Made by a program: the position numbers and the translations under genes
The notes under the pieces: model-generated
Seen by the model: the letters and a program-made list of their open reading frames with translations, nothing else
What the model was told of the DNA's origin: nothing
Database searches by the model: none
In this document: positions 16,280-24,780 of the stretch, piece by piece
Position numbering within the stretch: position 1 is the stretch's first letter
Layout of the letters: every line of letters begins with the position of its first letter
Source: Elusimicrobiota bacterium
GTDB lineage: Bacteria > Elusimicrobiota > Elusimicrobia > UBA1565
Assembly: GCA_016196755.1 (NCBI GenBank)
Contig: JACPXC010000044.1
Span: forward strand, 39,890-103,889
Reading direction: 5' to 3'
Length of the DNA stretch: 64,000 bases

Positions 16280-17152
16280 ATGAAGGCCGTCCTCCTCCTC
16301 GCCGCCGGCCTCCTTCTGCCCTCGCCCGCCCGCGCCGCCGAGTCCCCGCTGCTCGAGATGAAGGCCCGCAAGGTCGTCTCCGCCGACGCCACGGAGTGGA
16401 GCCCCGAGGAGACCGCCACGCTCAGGCGCCTGCGCCGCGCGGAGGCCTGGGGGGCCCTGCAGTACCTGCGCGACAAGACCGGCACCTTGGACGGCTCGGC
16501 GGTGGAGCTGCCCAGCGGGAAAGGCTACAAGCGCCTGCTGCTGACGGTGCGCGGCCACGACAACTGGCTGTTCATCCTCTCGCAGGAGGCGCGCGCCTAT
16601 TTCGAGAGCAAGGGGGGCGAGGCCAAGTACATCTTCCAGCTCACCGACCTCGAGAAGAAGCGCTTCTTCGACGACGAGGGGATGCTCACCGACCACGGCG
16701 TGGCGACCTACCGCCGGATCCGCCGCCGCCAGGCGGTGTACTGGATCAACACCGACGGCCGCCCCCAGGGGACCATCCGCCCGCCGCTGGCCGCCCAAGC
16801 CGTGCCGCGGCAGGCCCCGGCGCCCCCGCCGCCGCCGCCCGCGCCGCCCAAGAAGCCGGAGACCGAACCCGGAGAACTGCCGCCGGGCGCGCCGGTCGAG
16901 GGCGGCTTCGGCCAGCGCTTCCCCGCCGACGCGGCGGCGGGCGGCCTCATCGACGCCATGGTCAAGGGCGGGGCCGTCGAGATCACCGAGGAGGAGGCTA
17001 AAGCGCTGGCGGCTTCCAGCCAGATGAGCCAAGAGGATCTGCTCAAGACCAGCCTCCAGGCCGTGCCGTTCAACGGCAAGATGCGTTTCTACCTCAAGCC
17101 CGGCGACCCGCTGGCCGAGAAGCTGCTGCTGCTGCGCCAAGCCCAGCGTTGA
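16280..17152 (+). CDS. Exported protein with proline-rich linker, function unknown
   Basis: 290 residues. Signal peptide at 1-19 (AVLLLAAGLLLPSPARA). Residues 30-160 form a charged alpha/beta region with W and aromatic positions (RGHDNWLFILSQEARAYF, IFQLTDLEKKRFFDDEG). Residues 175-205 are almost all Pro, Ala and Lys. The final 85 residues are helical and acidic, ending in LRQAQR. No catalytic motif seen. The stop shares two bases with the next start (TGATG), so both are translated from one message. Confidence 0.55.
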   Translation: MKAVLLLAAGLLLPSPARAAESPLLEMKARKVVSADATEWSPEETATLRRLRRAEAWGALQYLRDKTGTLDGSAVELPSGKGYKRLLLTVRGHDNWLFILSQEARAYFESKGGEAKYIFQLTDLEKKRFFDDEGMLTDHGVATYRRIRRRQAVYWINTDGRPQGTIRPPLAAQAVPRQAPAPPPPPPAPPKKPETEPGELPPGAPVEGGFGQRFPADAAAGGLIDAMVKGGAVEITEEEAKALAASSQMSQEDLLKTSLQAVPFNGKMRFYLKPGDPLAEKLLLLRQAQR

Positions 17153-17895
17153 TGGCGGGCCTGCGCGGCGAGGTGCGGGCCGTGGCCGGAACCGACGAGT
17201 CCCTGCGGCGCTCACTCCACGAGCTCTTCATCCGCCACTACGATAACGTCTCCTGGGAGGTCTTCTCCGCCGACTTCGCCGAGAAAGACTTCGTCATCCT
17301 GCTGCGGCGCGCCGCGGACGGCGCCGCGGCCGGGTTCTCCACCCAGAAGGTCCTGCGCGGCGAGCGCGGGGGGGACGAGGCGCGGATCCTTTTCTCGGGC
17401 GACACCGTCATCGACAAGGCGGCCTGGGGCGAGCAGGAGCTGGTCAAGGCCTGGTGCCGTCTGGCCGGGGCGGTCAAGTCCCAGGAGCCCAACTCGCCGC
17501 TGCATTGGCTGCTCATCTGCAAGGGCTACCGCACCTACCTCTACCTCCCGTTGTTCTTCGACGAGTACTGGCCGCGCCGCGAGGCGCCCACGCCGCCGGA
17601 GGAGCAGGCGCTCATCGACGACTTCGGACGCTGGAAGTTCGGCCCGGCCTACAAGGACGGCCTGCTGCGCTTCGCGGCCCCCAAGGGCAACCTGACCCCC
17701 GAATTGGCCGCGGTGCCGTCCGGCCGCCGCGAGGACCCGCGGGTCAAGTTCTTCCTTGAGCGCAACCCCGGCTACGCCGCGGGCGACGAGCTGGTCTGCC
17801 TGACCGAAGTCAGCGACGGGAACATGAAGGGGTTGGCCAAGCGGCTCTACCGCGACGGCTACGCCACGGGCCTGCACGGCCTGCTGACGGGCTGA
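17152..17895 (+). CDS. GNAT-fold-like protein, function unknown
   Basis: 247 residues from the ATG in the TGATG overlap. The pattern is consistent with a diverged acetyltransferase fold: an early helix (LRRSLHELFIRHYDNVSWEVF), a strand pair with DFVILLRRAADG, a strand FSTQKVL, a later helix before CKGYRTYLYLPLFFDEYWP, and an ending LAKRLYRDGYATGL. The usual acetyl-CoA loop (R/Q-x-x-G-x-G/A) is not clear, so the fold call is weak. Cytoplasmic by composition. It is followed five bases later by hrpB. Confidence 0.5.
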   Translation: MAGLRGEVRAVAGTDESLRRSLHELFIRHYDNVSWEVFSADFAEKDFVILLRRAADGAAAGFSTQKVLRGERGGDEARILFSGDTVIDKAAWGEQELVKAWCRLAGAVKSQEPNSPLHWLLICKGYRTYLYLPLFFDEYWPRREAPTPPEEQALIDDFGRWKFGPAYKDGLLRFAAPKGNLTPELAAVPSGRREDPRVKFFLERNPGYAAGDELVCLTEVSDGNMKGLAKRLYRDGYATGLHGLLTG

Positions 17896-17900
17896 TTCCG

Positions 17901-20306
17901 GTGTCCAGTCCGGCCCTACCCATCGACCCGTTCCGCGACCGCATCGCGTCCGAGTTGGTCGAGGCGGGGAGCCTCATCCTCACCGCGCCCACCGGCTCCG
18001 GCAAGTCCACCCGGACCCCCCGCTTCCTCAAGGGCCGCCCCGGCCGCACCCTGGTGCTCGAGCCCCGCCGCCTAGCCGCCCGGAGCCTGGCATCGCGCGT
18101 GGCTTTCGAGGCCGGCGCCGCTCTCGGCGGGGAGGTCGGCTACCAGGTCCGCTTCGACAGCCGCTGCGGGCCCGAGACGCCGCTGGTGTTCCAGACCTAT
18201 GGGGTGTTCATCCAGCAGGCTCTGAGGGACCCCGATTTGCGCGGCGTCGGCAGCGTCATCCTCGACGAGTTCCACGAGCGCACCCTGGAGTGCGACCTGG
18301 CCCTGGCCTGGACCCAGGCCCTGCGCCGCAAGCGCCGGCCCGACTTGGCCTTGGTCGTGATGTCGGCCACGCTCGACGCGTCGGCCCTGGCCCGCTACAT
18401 GCCGGGGGCCGCGCGCGTCGACGTGCCGGGCCGCCTGCATCCGGTGAGCGTGCGCCACCTCGCTTCGGAGAGCCGGACCGACACCGAGCGGGCGGCCTTG
18501 AGCGCGCTTCAACTCCTCTCGGCCGAGGGTCTCGACGGTTCGGTGCTGGTCTTCATGCCCGGCGCCCGCGAGATCCGCCGCACCCTCGACGCACTCGGTC
18601 CGTTCTGCCGCGCCCAAGGGCTGGCCCTGCAATCCCTGCACGGCTCGATGGAGCTCGCCGAGCAGGAGCGCGTGCTCTCCCCAGAGGGCCGCGGCCTGCG
18701 CGTCATCGTCACGACCAACGTGGCCGAGACCGGCCTGACCGTCCCCGGCGTGACCGCGGTCATCGACAGCGGTCTGCATCGTCTGGCGGCCTATGACCCG
18801 GCGCGCGGCGTCAACACCCTCTACGTCACGCGCATCAGCCTCGCCAACGCCGTCCAACGCGCCGGCCGGGCGGGCCGGACCGCCCCGGGGCGCTGCATGC
18901 GCCTATGGCCCGTCTCGGAGGACCGCGGCATGGCGGAGAGCCTGGCCCCCGAGGTGACGCGCCTGGAGCTGAGCTCGCTCATGCTGCAGGCGGCCTCGCT
19001 GCCCGAGCCGGTGGCTTGGTTGACGCCGCCCCAGGAGGCGGCCATGACGTCGGCGCGCCGCTCTCTTTCGGCCCTGTCGGCCTTGGACGCGGACGGACGC
19101 ATCACGGCGCGGGGACGGGCGCTCCTGCGCTACCCCGTTCCCCCGCGGCTGGCGGCCGTCCTCGAGGCGGCGGGGGCCATGGAGGACGACGTCTTCGAGC
19201 GCGCCTGCGCCATGGCCGCGGTATTCGAGGCCTCCGGCGACCGGCGGCGCGACGGCGCGGCGGACTTGACTGAGCTGGCCGACCAGCTCCTGGCCGACCG
19301 CCGCGACGAACTGCCCTGGGAGGCTTTCGAGGTCTTCCGCCAGCTCAAGAGGCTGCGCGGCGCCGAGCGCCCCGCCGCCGCGGCGCCCGAGGGTCTCGGC
19401 CGCGCCTGGCTGTCGGCCTTCGTCGACCGCTTGGCCGCGCGAGAGGGAGACGGGCCGGCCTACCGCCTGGCCGACGGCCGCAGCGTGATCCTCACCGGCC
19501 GCGGGCCGGCCCTGCTCCTCGCCCTCGACATCCGCGAGCGCGGCGGCGGCGGGCAGGCGCGCCGGACGGACATCAGCCTCTATCTCCCCTATTCGGTCTC
19601 GGCGGTGCAAAACGCCTTCCCGGGGGAATGCGCCTGGGTCAAGGCCGGCGAGTTCGACGCCCGCAAGGAGAGGGTCCTCAAGGAGGACCGGCTCATGTTC
19701 CGCGGGCTGGTCCTCGAGCGGCGCGAGCGCGCCGCCGAGAAGGCGGACCGCAAGGCCGCGGCCGAGCTATGGGCGGAACGCTTCGCCACGGGCGAGCTCT
19801 CGCATCCGGGCCTCGACGAGCGCGCGCGCCAGCTCCTCACGCGCGTCAAGGTGGCGCGCGGCCTCTATCCGGACCTGGGATTGCCGGAGATGAACCTCGA
19901 CGACTGGCGCCTCATCTACGGCGAGGCCTGCGCGGGGCGCAACTCGCTCAAGGACATCGAGCGCGCGCCGCTCGAGCCCCACATCCTCGCCTATATCGGC
20001 GCGCCGCTGGCCGCCTTCCTCGACAAGGCCCTGCCGACGTCCAAGCGCCTGCCGTCGGGGAAGTCCGGCCGCTTCACCTATTTCGAGTCGCGGCCGCCCG
20101 AGCTCGCGGCGCGGCTGGGCGACTTCCTCAAGATGAGCGGCACCCTGAGCCTCTGCGAGGGCCGCCTGAGCGTGCTCTTCGACATCCTCGCCCCCAACTA
20201 CCGTACGGTGCAGAAGACGCCCGACCTCGGGTCGTTCTGGAAGAACACCTACCCCGAGGTCAAAAAGGAGCTCAAGCGGCGCTACCCGCGCCATCCCTGG
20301 CCCTAG
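17901..20306 (+). CDS. hrpB: ATP-dependent DEAH-box RNA helicase HrpB
   Basis: 801 residues, the usual length for HrpB. Motif I is TGSGKST (31-37), motif II DEFHER (122-127), motif III MSATLDA, then QRAGRAGR with its two arginine fingers near residue 315. The helicase core is followed by the winged-helix/ratchet region and the HrpB-specific C-terminus (RLIYGEACAGRNSLKDIERA, then FTYFESRPPELAARLGDFL and a PxxxxRTVQKTPDLGSFW tail). HrpB homologues unwind RNA, and the bacterial role is poorly defined. The start is a GTG, with no better upstream option. The stop overlaps the convergent CBS gene by four bases. Confidence 0.9.
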   Translation: MSSPALPIDPFRDRIASELVEAGSLILTAPTGSGKSTRTPRFLKGRPGRTLVLEPRRLAARSLASRVAFEAGAALGGEVGYQVRFDSRCGPETPLVFQTYGVFIQQALRDPDLRGVGSVILDEFHERTLECDLALAWTQALRRKRRPDLALVVMSATLDASALARYMPGAARVDVPGRLHPVSVRHLASESRTDTERAALSALQLLSAEGLDGSVLVFMPGAREIRRTLDALGPFCRAQGLALQSLHGSMELAEQERVLSPEGRGLRVIVTTNVAETGLTVPGVTAVIDSGLHRLAAYDPARGVNTLYVTRISLANAVQRAGRAGRTAPGRCMRLWPVSEDRGMAESLAPEVTRLELSSLMLQAASLPEPVAWLTPPQEAAMTSARRSLSALSALDADGRITARGRALLRYPVPPRLAAVLEAAGAMEDDVFERACAMAAVFEASGDRRRDGAADLTELADQLLADRRDELPWEAFEVFRQLKRLRGAERPAAAAPEGLGRAWLSAFVDRLAAREGDGPAYRLADGRSVILTGRGPALLLALDIRERGGGGQARRTDISLYLPYSVSAVQNAFPGECAWVKAGEFDARKERVLKEDRLMFRGLVLERRERAAEKADRKAAAELWAERFATGELSHPGLDERARQLLTRVKVARGLYPDLGLPEMNLDDWRLIYGEACAGRNSLKDIERAPLEPHILAYIGAPLAAFLDKALPTSKRLPSGKSGRFTYFESRPPELAARLGDFLKMSGTLSLCEGRLSVLFDILAPNYRTVQKTPDLGSFWKNTYPEVKKELKRRYPRHPWP

Positions 20307-20731
20307 ACGGCGGTCTGCGACACCTCGCGGACGACCTCTCCGGCCTTGTGCGCGCTGACCTTGCGCGCGATGTCGGCCTGCGAGACGATGCCGCACAGGC
20401 GGCCCTTCTCGTCGATGACGGGCACGCGGCGGATCTGGTGCTGCTCGAGCAGCTCGCAGCAGTCGTCGACGTCGACCTCGGCCGTCACGGTCACGGCGGG
20501 CCGGCTCATGCAGCCTTCCACCCGGAGCGTCAGCGGATTCTTGCCCTGGGCCACCGCCCGGCAGGTGATGTCGCGGTCGGTGATCACGCCGATCGGCCTC
20601 ATCGTCTGGGCGCTGTCGAGCACCGGAAGCTCCCCGCAGTCGCCCTCGCACATCATCCGGGCCGCGGCAAGCAGGCTCGTGTTCGGGGTGCAGAACGACG
20701 GGGACTTCGTCATGATCTCTTTGACTTTCAT
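20303..20731 (-). CDS. CBS-domain pair protein
   Basis: 142 residues made of two CBS motifs: residues 5-60 (IMTKSPSFCTPNTSLLAAARMM ... GVITDRDI) and 72-128 (CMSRPAVTVTAEVDVDDCCELL ... GIVSQADIARKV). Such stand-alone pairs bind adenine nucleotides and regulate partners or serve in stress responses. It ends convergently with hrpB, the two stop codons sharing bases at 20303-20306. The next plus-strand gene is a small heat-shock protein, in line with a stress setting. Confidence 0.85.
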   Translation of the reverse strand: MKVKEIMTKSPSFCTPNTSLLAAARMMCEGDCGELPVLDSAQTMRPIGVITDRDITCRAVAQGKNPLTLRVEGCMSRPAVTVTAEVDVDDCCELLEQHQIRRVPVIDEKGRLCGIVSQADIARKVSAHKAGEVVREVSQTAV

Positions 20732-20889
20732 GTCGGCCTCCAGCCCACACGGATAGGATAGCGCCCGGCGGCCGCAAGGCCCATTGCGGGGCCGTCACGG
20801 TTTCGTAAACCCCCCGTCAGGAAAAAGTCGCGTCGCGGCAACCTGCCGCCGGCCGCGCGGCGCTAGAATCATGGAGAGAGGAGGTGGCC

Positions 20890-21342
20890 ATGAACACGCG
20901 ACATACTGCCCCTGCCCACCGCGGCAAGGAGTTGGCCTCGAACGCCTTCGAGTCGATGCGGGGCCTCATGGAGCGCATGGAGAGCTTCTTCGAGAAGCCC
21001 TTCGACCTGATCGGCTCCCTGGCCGAGCCCAAGGTCGACATCGAGGAGACTCCGATGGAGCTCGTCGTCACGGCCCGCCTGCCGGGCTTCCAGCGCGGCG
21101 ACGTGGCCGTCAACGTCACCGAGAACAGCGTCACCCTGCGGGGCTGCAGGACCACGAGCAAGGAGAGCCGGCGCCACGGGGCGCTGGAGCGCGAAGAGAT
21201 GGAGAAGACCTTCGTGCGGAGCCTGACGCTGCCCGCGCCGGTCGTCTTGTCGGGTGCGAAGGCCAGCTTCAAGGGGGACCGCCTGGAGATCCACCTGCCC
21301 CGTATGCATGAGACCGAGGTGCGCTCCCTGGAGGTGGAGTGA
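20890..21342 (+). CDS. Hsp20/alpha-crystallin small heat-shock protein
   Basis: 150 residues from the ATG that sits 6 bases after an AGGAGG ribosome site (20878-20883). A GTG two codons earlier lies inside that site. The central domain (about 49-145) has the alpha-crystallin pattern PKVDIEETPMELVVTARLPG, then DVAVNVTENSVTLRG and the near C-terminal strand FKGDRLEIHLPR (G-x-L). The N-terminal amphipathic helix 'FESMRGLMERMESFFEKPFD' is typical, quoted here at its 20-residue limit. It is a holdase chaperone in the cytoplasm. The next gene starts one base after the stop. Confidence 0.88.
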   Translation: MNTRHTAPAHRGKELASNAFESMRGLMERMESFFEKPFDLIGSLAEPKVDIEETPMELVVTARLPGFQRGDVAVNVTENSVTLRGCRTTSKESRRHGALEREEMEKTFVRSLTLPAPVVLSGAKASFKGDRLEIHLPRMHETEVRSLEVE

Positions 21343-21343
21343 T

Positions 21344-21568
21344 ATGCCCGAGAAGGCGACGCTGAGACGGGCCCGTAGGGCTAGACGCCGCGGGCTGGCG
21401 CCGTCCACGCAGGCCGGGGAGTTCGTGCGCGAGGAGTTCCATCACGTCCGGCGGGGCAAGCACGGGGCCAGCAGCCCCGAGCAGGCCATCGCGATCGGAC
21501 TGTCGAAGGCGCGGCGCGCGGGGGTGCGGATACCCTCCCGCCCGCGCCATCGGAGGGGGAAATCATGA
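21344..21568 (+). CDS. Small DUF6496-type basic protein
   Basis: 74 residues with an RHHRR-like basic composition and the core EFVREEFHHVRRGKHGAS followed by SPEQAIAIGLSKARRAG, the 'hu-like basic' pattern I associate with the DUF6496 family. Function unknown; these proteins usually accompany Hsp20 and other stress genes. It overlaps the next gene by four bases. A longer in-frame start exists inside the Hsp20 gene and is unlikely to be used. Confidence 0.7.
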   Translation: MPEKATLRRARRARRRGLAPSTQAGEFVREEFHHVRRGKHGASSPEQAIAIGLSKARRAGVRIPSRPRHRRGKS

Positions 21569-21831
21569 GCGACAAACGACGTCCGGATTCCATGCGCCAG
21601 CGCGCCCGCGCCGTGCTGGACCTCATCAAGCTGGCGGGGGAATCGACGGCAGCCGCGCCGGAGCCGATGATCGACGCGGGCCGCACGGCCTCCCGGCGGC
21701 GCGGAGACAAGGACCTGCGCCGGGCCGCGCGGCGGACCGTGGCCAAGAGCGGGACCGGACGACGTCAGGCCTCGCGCACGGCGGCGCACACGCGCCGCTA
21801 CCGGTCCAAGCAGCGGGCGCTCGCGCGTTAG
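21565..21831 (+). CDS. Small basic protein, function unknown
   Basis: 88 residues, strongly positive (runs of R and K, ending KQRALAR), with one short amphipathic helix (RARAVLDLIKLAGES). The charge and size suggest nucleic-acid binding (inference). ATGA overlap couples it to the DUF6496-type gene, and a strong terminator follows, so hsp20 and the two small genes form one unit. Confidence 0.6.
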   Translation: MSDKRRPDSMRQRARAVLDLIKLAGESTAAAPEPMIDAGRTASRRRGDKDLRRAARRTVAKSGTGRRQASRTAAHTRRYRSKQRALAR

Positions 21832-21840
21832 CCGCAAAGA

Positions 21841-21875
21841 GGCCGGGACCCAGGGAAAGGATCCCGGCCTTCTTT
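21841..21875 (+). terminator. Rho-independent terminator after the Hsp20 group
   Basis: Inverted repeat GGCCGGGACCC (21841-21851) and GGATCCCGGCC (21859-21869), followed by TTCTTTAT. It could also serve the convergent DoxX gene that ends at 21885. Confidence 0.8.
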
Positions 21876-21884
21876 ATGCCCCGA

Positions 21885-22313
21885 CTAGTCGCCGTACTGG
21901 CGGCTCAAGCGCCACAGCGAGAAGGCGCCCACCGCCAGGCCGAAGTCCCGCAGGGCCACGTCGTAGTAGCCCGGGAACATCAGCAGGTTGCCGATGATGC
22001 CCGACAGCCAGACGCCGACGACGAAGGAACCCCAGCGCGGCTTGGCGGCCACCAGGATGCCGGCCGACATCTCGATGACGCCTACCGTCTTCATGAAGGC
22101 GTCGACCTGGCCGCCCAGCACCCGCAGCATGGACGGGGCCAGGTACTGGTTCCAGTCGGTCAGGTAGTGCGTGAACTTGTCGGCTCCCGCGATGAGCGGC
22201 AGCGCGGCGTAGCCGGCCACGAGCAGGCAGTACGCTTGAAAGGCTGGGTCGGTCCCGCGGACAGGCATGCGGGGCCGGATCCCGAGCTGGGCCGGACGAT
22301 CCATGAGCTTCAT
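21885..22313 (-). CDS. DoxX-family-like small membrane protein
   Basis: 142 residues with four hydrophobic helices (about 28-45, 73-90, 96-112 and 118-134). The pattern 'LIAGADKFTHYLTDWNQYL', then 'IEMSAGILVAAKPRWGSFVVGVWL', split here at the loop, and an ending YYDVALRDFGLA resembles the DoxX/DoxD family of inner-membrane redox-linked proteins. A GGGAGG ribosome site precedes the ATG. Monocistronic. Function unknown in detail. Confidence 0.7.
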   Translation of the reverse strand: MKLMDRPAQLGIRPRMPVRGTDPAFQAYCLLVAGYAALPLIAGADKFTHYLTDWNQYLAPSMLRVLGGQVDAFMKTVGVIEMSAGILVAAKPRWGSFVVGVWLSGIIGNLLMFPGYYDVALRDFGLAVGAFSLWRLSRQYGD

Positions 22314-22388
22314 AGAACCTCCCTGCTGTCTGTAGTCTATTACCCGGCCGCCCGAAGGGATGTTGTGCGGGCGTAAAATTATCGTGCC

Positions 22389-22778
22389 TTACTTCCAGAG
22401 CCGCAATCCCGGCACACGGCGGAAATGGGCGTCGAAGGTGACTAGGACCGAGCCGGTCTCGATGGCCTGCGCGGCGATCCAAACGTCGTTGATGGGGATG
22501 GGCGTCCCCGCCCGCTTCAAGCCGTCCTTGACCTCGCCGAAGATCTGCGCGGTTTCTGAGGAGAGCAGCAGGGTGGAGACGCCCGGCTTGCCTAGGAACT
22601 CAGCGAGGGTCCTCTCGTTCTCGGCGCGCCGGCTCCCGCCCCTAAATCCCGCGTGCAGTTCGCCGAGGACGATCACGGACATCGCCACGGTCTCCGCCTG
22701 AGCGAGGACATCCAGCAAGGACTCGTCCCCGGAAAGGAACGCCGCATAGGCGTTCGTATCGAAGAGGACGCTCCTCAT
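22389..22778 (-). CDS. vapC: VapC-type PIN-domain toxin ribonuclease
   Basis: 129 residues, the normal VapC length. Acidic positions of the PIN active site are in order: D8 in LFDTNAYAAFLSG, E43 in VIVLGELHAGF, D96 in PINDVWIAA and D113 in TFDAHFRRV. VapC enzymes cleave tRNA or rRNA when released from VapB. The ATG overlaps the vapB stop (ATGA). A longer in-frame start inside vapB would add a non-conserved Arg-rich tail. Confidence 0.88.
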   Translation of the reverse strand: MRSVLFDTNAYAAFLSGDESLLDVLAQAETVAMSVIVLGELHAGFRGGSRRAENERTLAEFLGKPGVSTLLLSSETAQIFGEVKDGLKRAGTPIPINDVWIAAQAIETGSVLVTFDAHFRRVPGLRLWK

Positions 22779-23029
22779 GCCCAGTCTTCGGGCTCCACGC
22801 GCTCGAGGTCCGAGACGGCTTGTCGGAACTCCTTGGCCTGCTCTTTGGACCATTTCCCGCACAGGCCTTGGAAGCTCCGGCGACGCCCGGCGCCGGCCGG
22901 GGAGATTCCCAGGGCGCCTGCCAGCAGCTTCTTGATCGTCTTGTTTAGGCTCAGGCCGCTCTCGCGAGCGCTGCGCTCAAGGCGCGAGGCCAGGTCGGCA
23001 TCCATCCCATGGATCGTGATTGATTTCAT
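22775..23029 (-). CDS. vapB: VapB-type antitoxin
   Basis: 84 residues. The N-terminus (MKSITIHGMDADLASRLERS) has the strand-helix-helix spacing of a ribbon-helix-helix DNA-binding domain, followed by SLNKTIKKLL. The acidic, tryptophan-containing end (AVSDLERVEPEDWA) fits the segment that wraps the toxin. Together with vapC it is a standard two-gene module. An earlier in-frame ATG (23083) would lie upstream of the promoter -10 and is rejected. Confidence 0.82.
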   Translation of the reverse strand: MKSITIHGMDADLASRLERSARESGLSLNKTIKKLLAGALGISPAGAGRRRSFQGLCGKWSKEQAKEFRQAVSDLERVEPEDWA

Positions 23030-23039
23030 CCTCGCCCCG

Positions 23040-23100
23040 TACGAACCATACAGCGGTTCATAACGATTTATATTATAGTTCACACCCTGATGCCCGTCAA
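23040..23100 (-). promoter_or_regulatory. vapBC promoter and operator
   Basis: On the minus strand: TTGACG (23100-23095), a 17-base spacer, then TATAAT (23077-23072). Just downstream is the palindrome TACGAACC (23040-23047) / GGTTCATA (23055-23062), placed where a VapBC complex would block initiation. Confidence 0.8.
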
Positions 23101-23149
23101 GAGCTTGTGGGCTATTAAGTCCCGATTTTCTAGGTCTTTTGCCTGACGT

Positions 23150-24211
23150 GTGCCGGACTTAAGGCGTGATACAATCTCGGGGCTCGACCGAGGCCCCTTG
23201 TCGCTGAAGGAATACTGGTACATCGCCGCCGAGTCGTCGGAACTGGCTTCCAAGCCCCTGGCCCGCGTCGTTCTGGGCGAACGCCTGGTCTTGTTCCGGG
23301 GCCCCGACGGCAAGCCCGCCGCCCTCGAGGACCGTTGCGCGCACCGCAACATCGCCCTTTCCGGGGGCAAGGTAGAAAACGGCACTCTGCGCTGCCGCTA
23401 CCACGGCTGGCGCTACGCCCCGGCCGGCACCTGCGTAGAGGTTCCTGCCCTGGGCGAGACCAAGCTCCCGCGCCGGGCCTGCGTGCGCCCCTACCCCTGC
23501 GTCGAGAGCCAGGGCTTCGTCTGGGTCTATCCGGGCGTAGAGGCTCCGCCGCCGGCCCCGCCGGCCTTCGCCCGCCTCGGCGAGCCGGGCTGGACCACCT
23601 TCACGATGCGCAACCTCTTCGAAGGCACCGTCGAGGCCTGCATGGAGAACTTCCTCGACTGCCCGCATACGGTCTACGTCCACCGCGGCTGGTTTCGCAC
23701 CAGCGACCCGCGGCCCCTCAAGGCCGTCGTGACCAGGAGCGCGGACCGGGTGGAGGCCGCTTTCGAGGACGAGCCCATCTCCGAGAGCGTGGTCTCCCGC
23801 CTGCTCTTCCCTAAGGGCCGGAGGTTGACCCACACCGACCGGTTCATCCTGCCGGCGATGAGCCGGGTCGACTATTCCTTCGGCCCGGACCGCCATTTCA
23901 TCATCTCCTCCTGGTGCACGCCGGCCCAGGACGAGTCGCATACCCGGGTCTACACGGCCATCACCTACCGCTTCGGCGCTTGGGGCCCGCTGGTGCGGCT
24001 CTTCTTCGAGCCGCTCTGCCGGACCATCATCGCCCAGGACGTGGAGGTCATCGCGGCCCAGGACGCCAACATCCGGCGCTTCGGCGGCCCGCGCTTCACG
24101 CACCTCGAGATCGACCTCCTGGGTCCCCACATCCACGCCTTGCGCGCCGCGCGGGCGCGCGGCGAGATCCTCGAGCCGGCGGCCGGCGAGCCGGTGGAGA
24201 TCCGTTTCTGA
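23150..24211 (+). CDS. Rieske non-heme iron oxygenase, first gene of the ten-gene operon
   Basis: 353 residues from the GTG at 23150, but the likelier start is the TTG at 23198: a TACAAT hexamer (23170-23175) and a GAGG lie between, and the domain opens right after it with LKEYWYIAAESSEL. Rieske ligands are in DRCAHRNIAL (C-x-H) and CRYHGWRYAP (C-x-x-H). The iron site is ENFLDCPHTVYVH (H-x4-H with upstream D). The layout is that of pheophorbide-a-oxygenase/vanillate-demethylase style Rieske enzymes. Paired with the short-type Rieske at 27539, mirroring the pair at 3298-5426. Confidence 0.85.
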   Translation: MPDLRRDTISGLDRGPLSLKEYWYIAAESSELASKPLARVVLGERLVLFRGPDGKPAALEDRCAHRNIALSGGKVENGTLRCRYHGWRYAPAGTCVEVPALGETKLPRRACVRPYPCVESQGFVWVYPGVEAPPPAPPAFARLGEPGWTTFTMRNLFEGTVEACMENFLDCPHTVYVHRGWFRTSDPRPLKAVVTRSADRVEAAFEDEPISESVVSRLLFPKGRRLTHTDRFILPAMSRVDYSFGPDRHFIISSWCTPAQDESHTRVYTAITYRFGAWGPLVRLFFEPLCRTIIAQDVEVIAAQDANIRRFGGPRFTHLEIDLLGPHIHALRAARARGEILEPAAGEPVEIRF

Positions 24212-24780
24212 TGGATTCCTCGGCCCTGCTGGCCGTGGGCGCGTTCGCGGCCTGCACCGGCTTCTTCGGCTGGCGCCAGAATCGCGGCGGCGTCGTCGGC
24301 GGCCCTATCTCCCTGCCCAAGATCCTCTGGCTCAATCTGACCCTCACGGTCTTCTTCGGCCTGCCGTTCGTCCTTTGGCGCGACGCCGCCCTGAGCCCGG
24401 GCGTCCGGCTCCTGTTCGGCTGGCTCCTGCTCTCTTTCGTCGGGCGCGCCGTCATCGAGCTCTACCTGATCTACGTCACGATCACCTGGAAGTGCGTCTA
24501 CGGGATCTCGCACGACCTCTTCACGCTGGCGATGGCGGCGGCGCTGCGTCTGGGACTGAGCCCCGCCGCCGGCGACTCCAAGGCCATGGGCTTCTTGGCC
24601 GTCTATTGCGCCGTCCTGCTCATCGAGGCCGGGATGGCCAAGGCCTTCTCGCTGTTGGCCGACCCCAAGACCGGCATCTACTTCGCCTCCGACGACCCGC
24701 GCTTCAAGAAGGTCAACGCCGCCTCCTGGGCGGCATCGTTATGCGGCTACGCGGCGCTTGCGGCGCTGCTCTTCCTATGA
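24211..24780 (+). CDS. Polytopic membrane protein of unknown function
   Basis: 189 residues, ATG shared with the upstream stop (TGATG), ATGA to the next gene. Five or so hydrophobic helices, with a charged loop WRQNRGGVVGG and a re-entrant-looking YLIYVTITWKCVYGISHDLF containing C, H and D. The C-terminus has an SDDPRFKKVNA motif between helices. I do not recognise the family. Its place directly before the UnbU/UnbV-like gene suggests it works with that membrane protein (inference). Confidence 0.6.
   Translation: MDSSALLAVGAFAACTGFFGWRQNRGGVVGGPISLPKILWLNLTLTVFFGLPFVLWRDAALSPGVRLLFGWLLLSFVGRAVIELYLIYVTITWKCVYGISHDLFTLAMAAALRLGLSPAAGDSKAMGFLAVYCAVLLIEAGMAKAFSLLADPKTGIYFASDDPRFKKVNAASWAASLCGYAALAALLFL

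Noticed and set aside
22779..23083. Longer vapC and vapB starts
   Set aside because: They extend into the partner gene or upstream of the TATAAT -10, so the starts at 22778 and 23029 are preferred.
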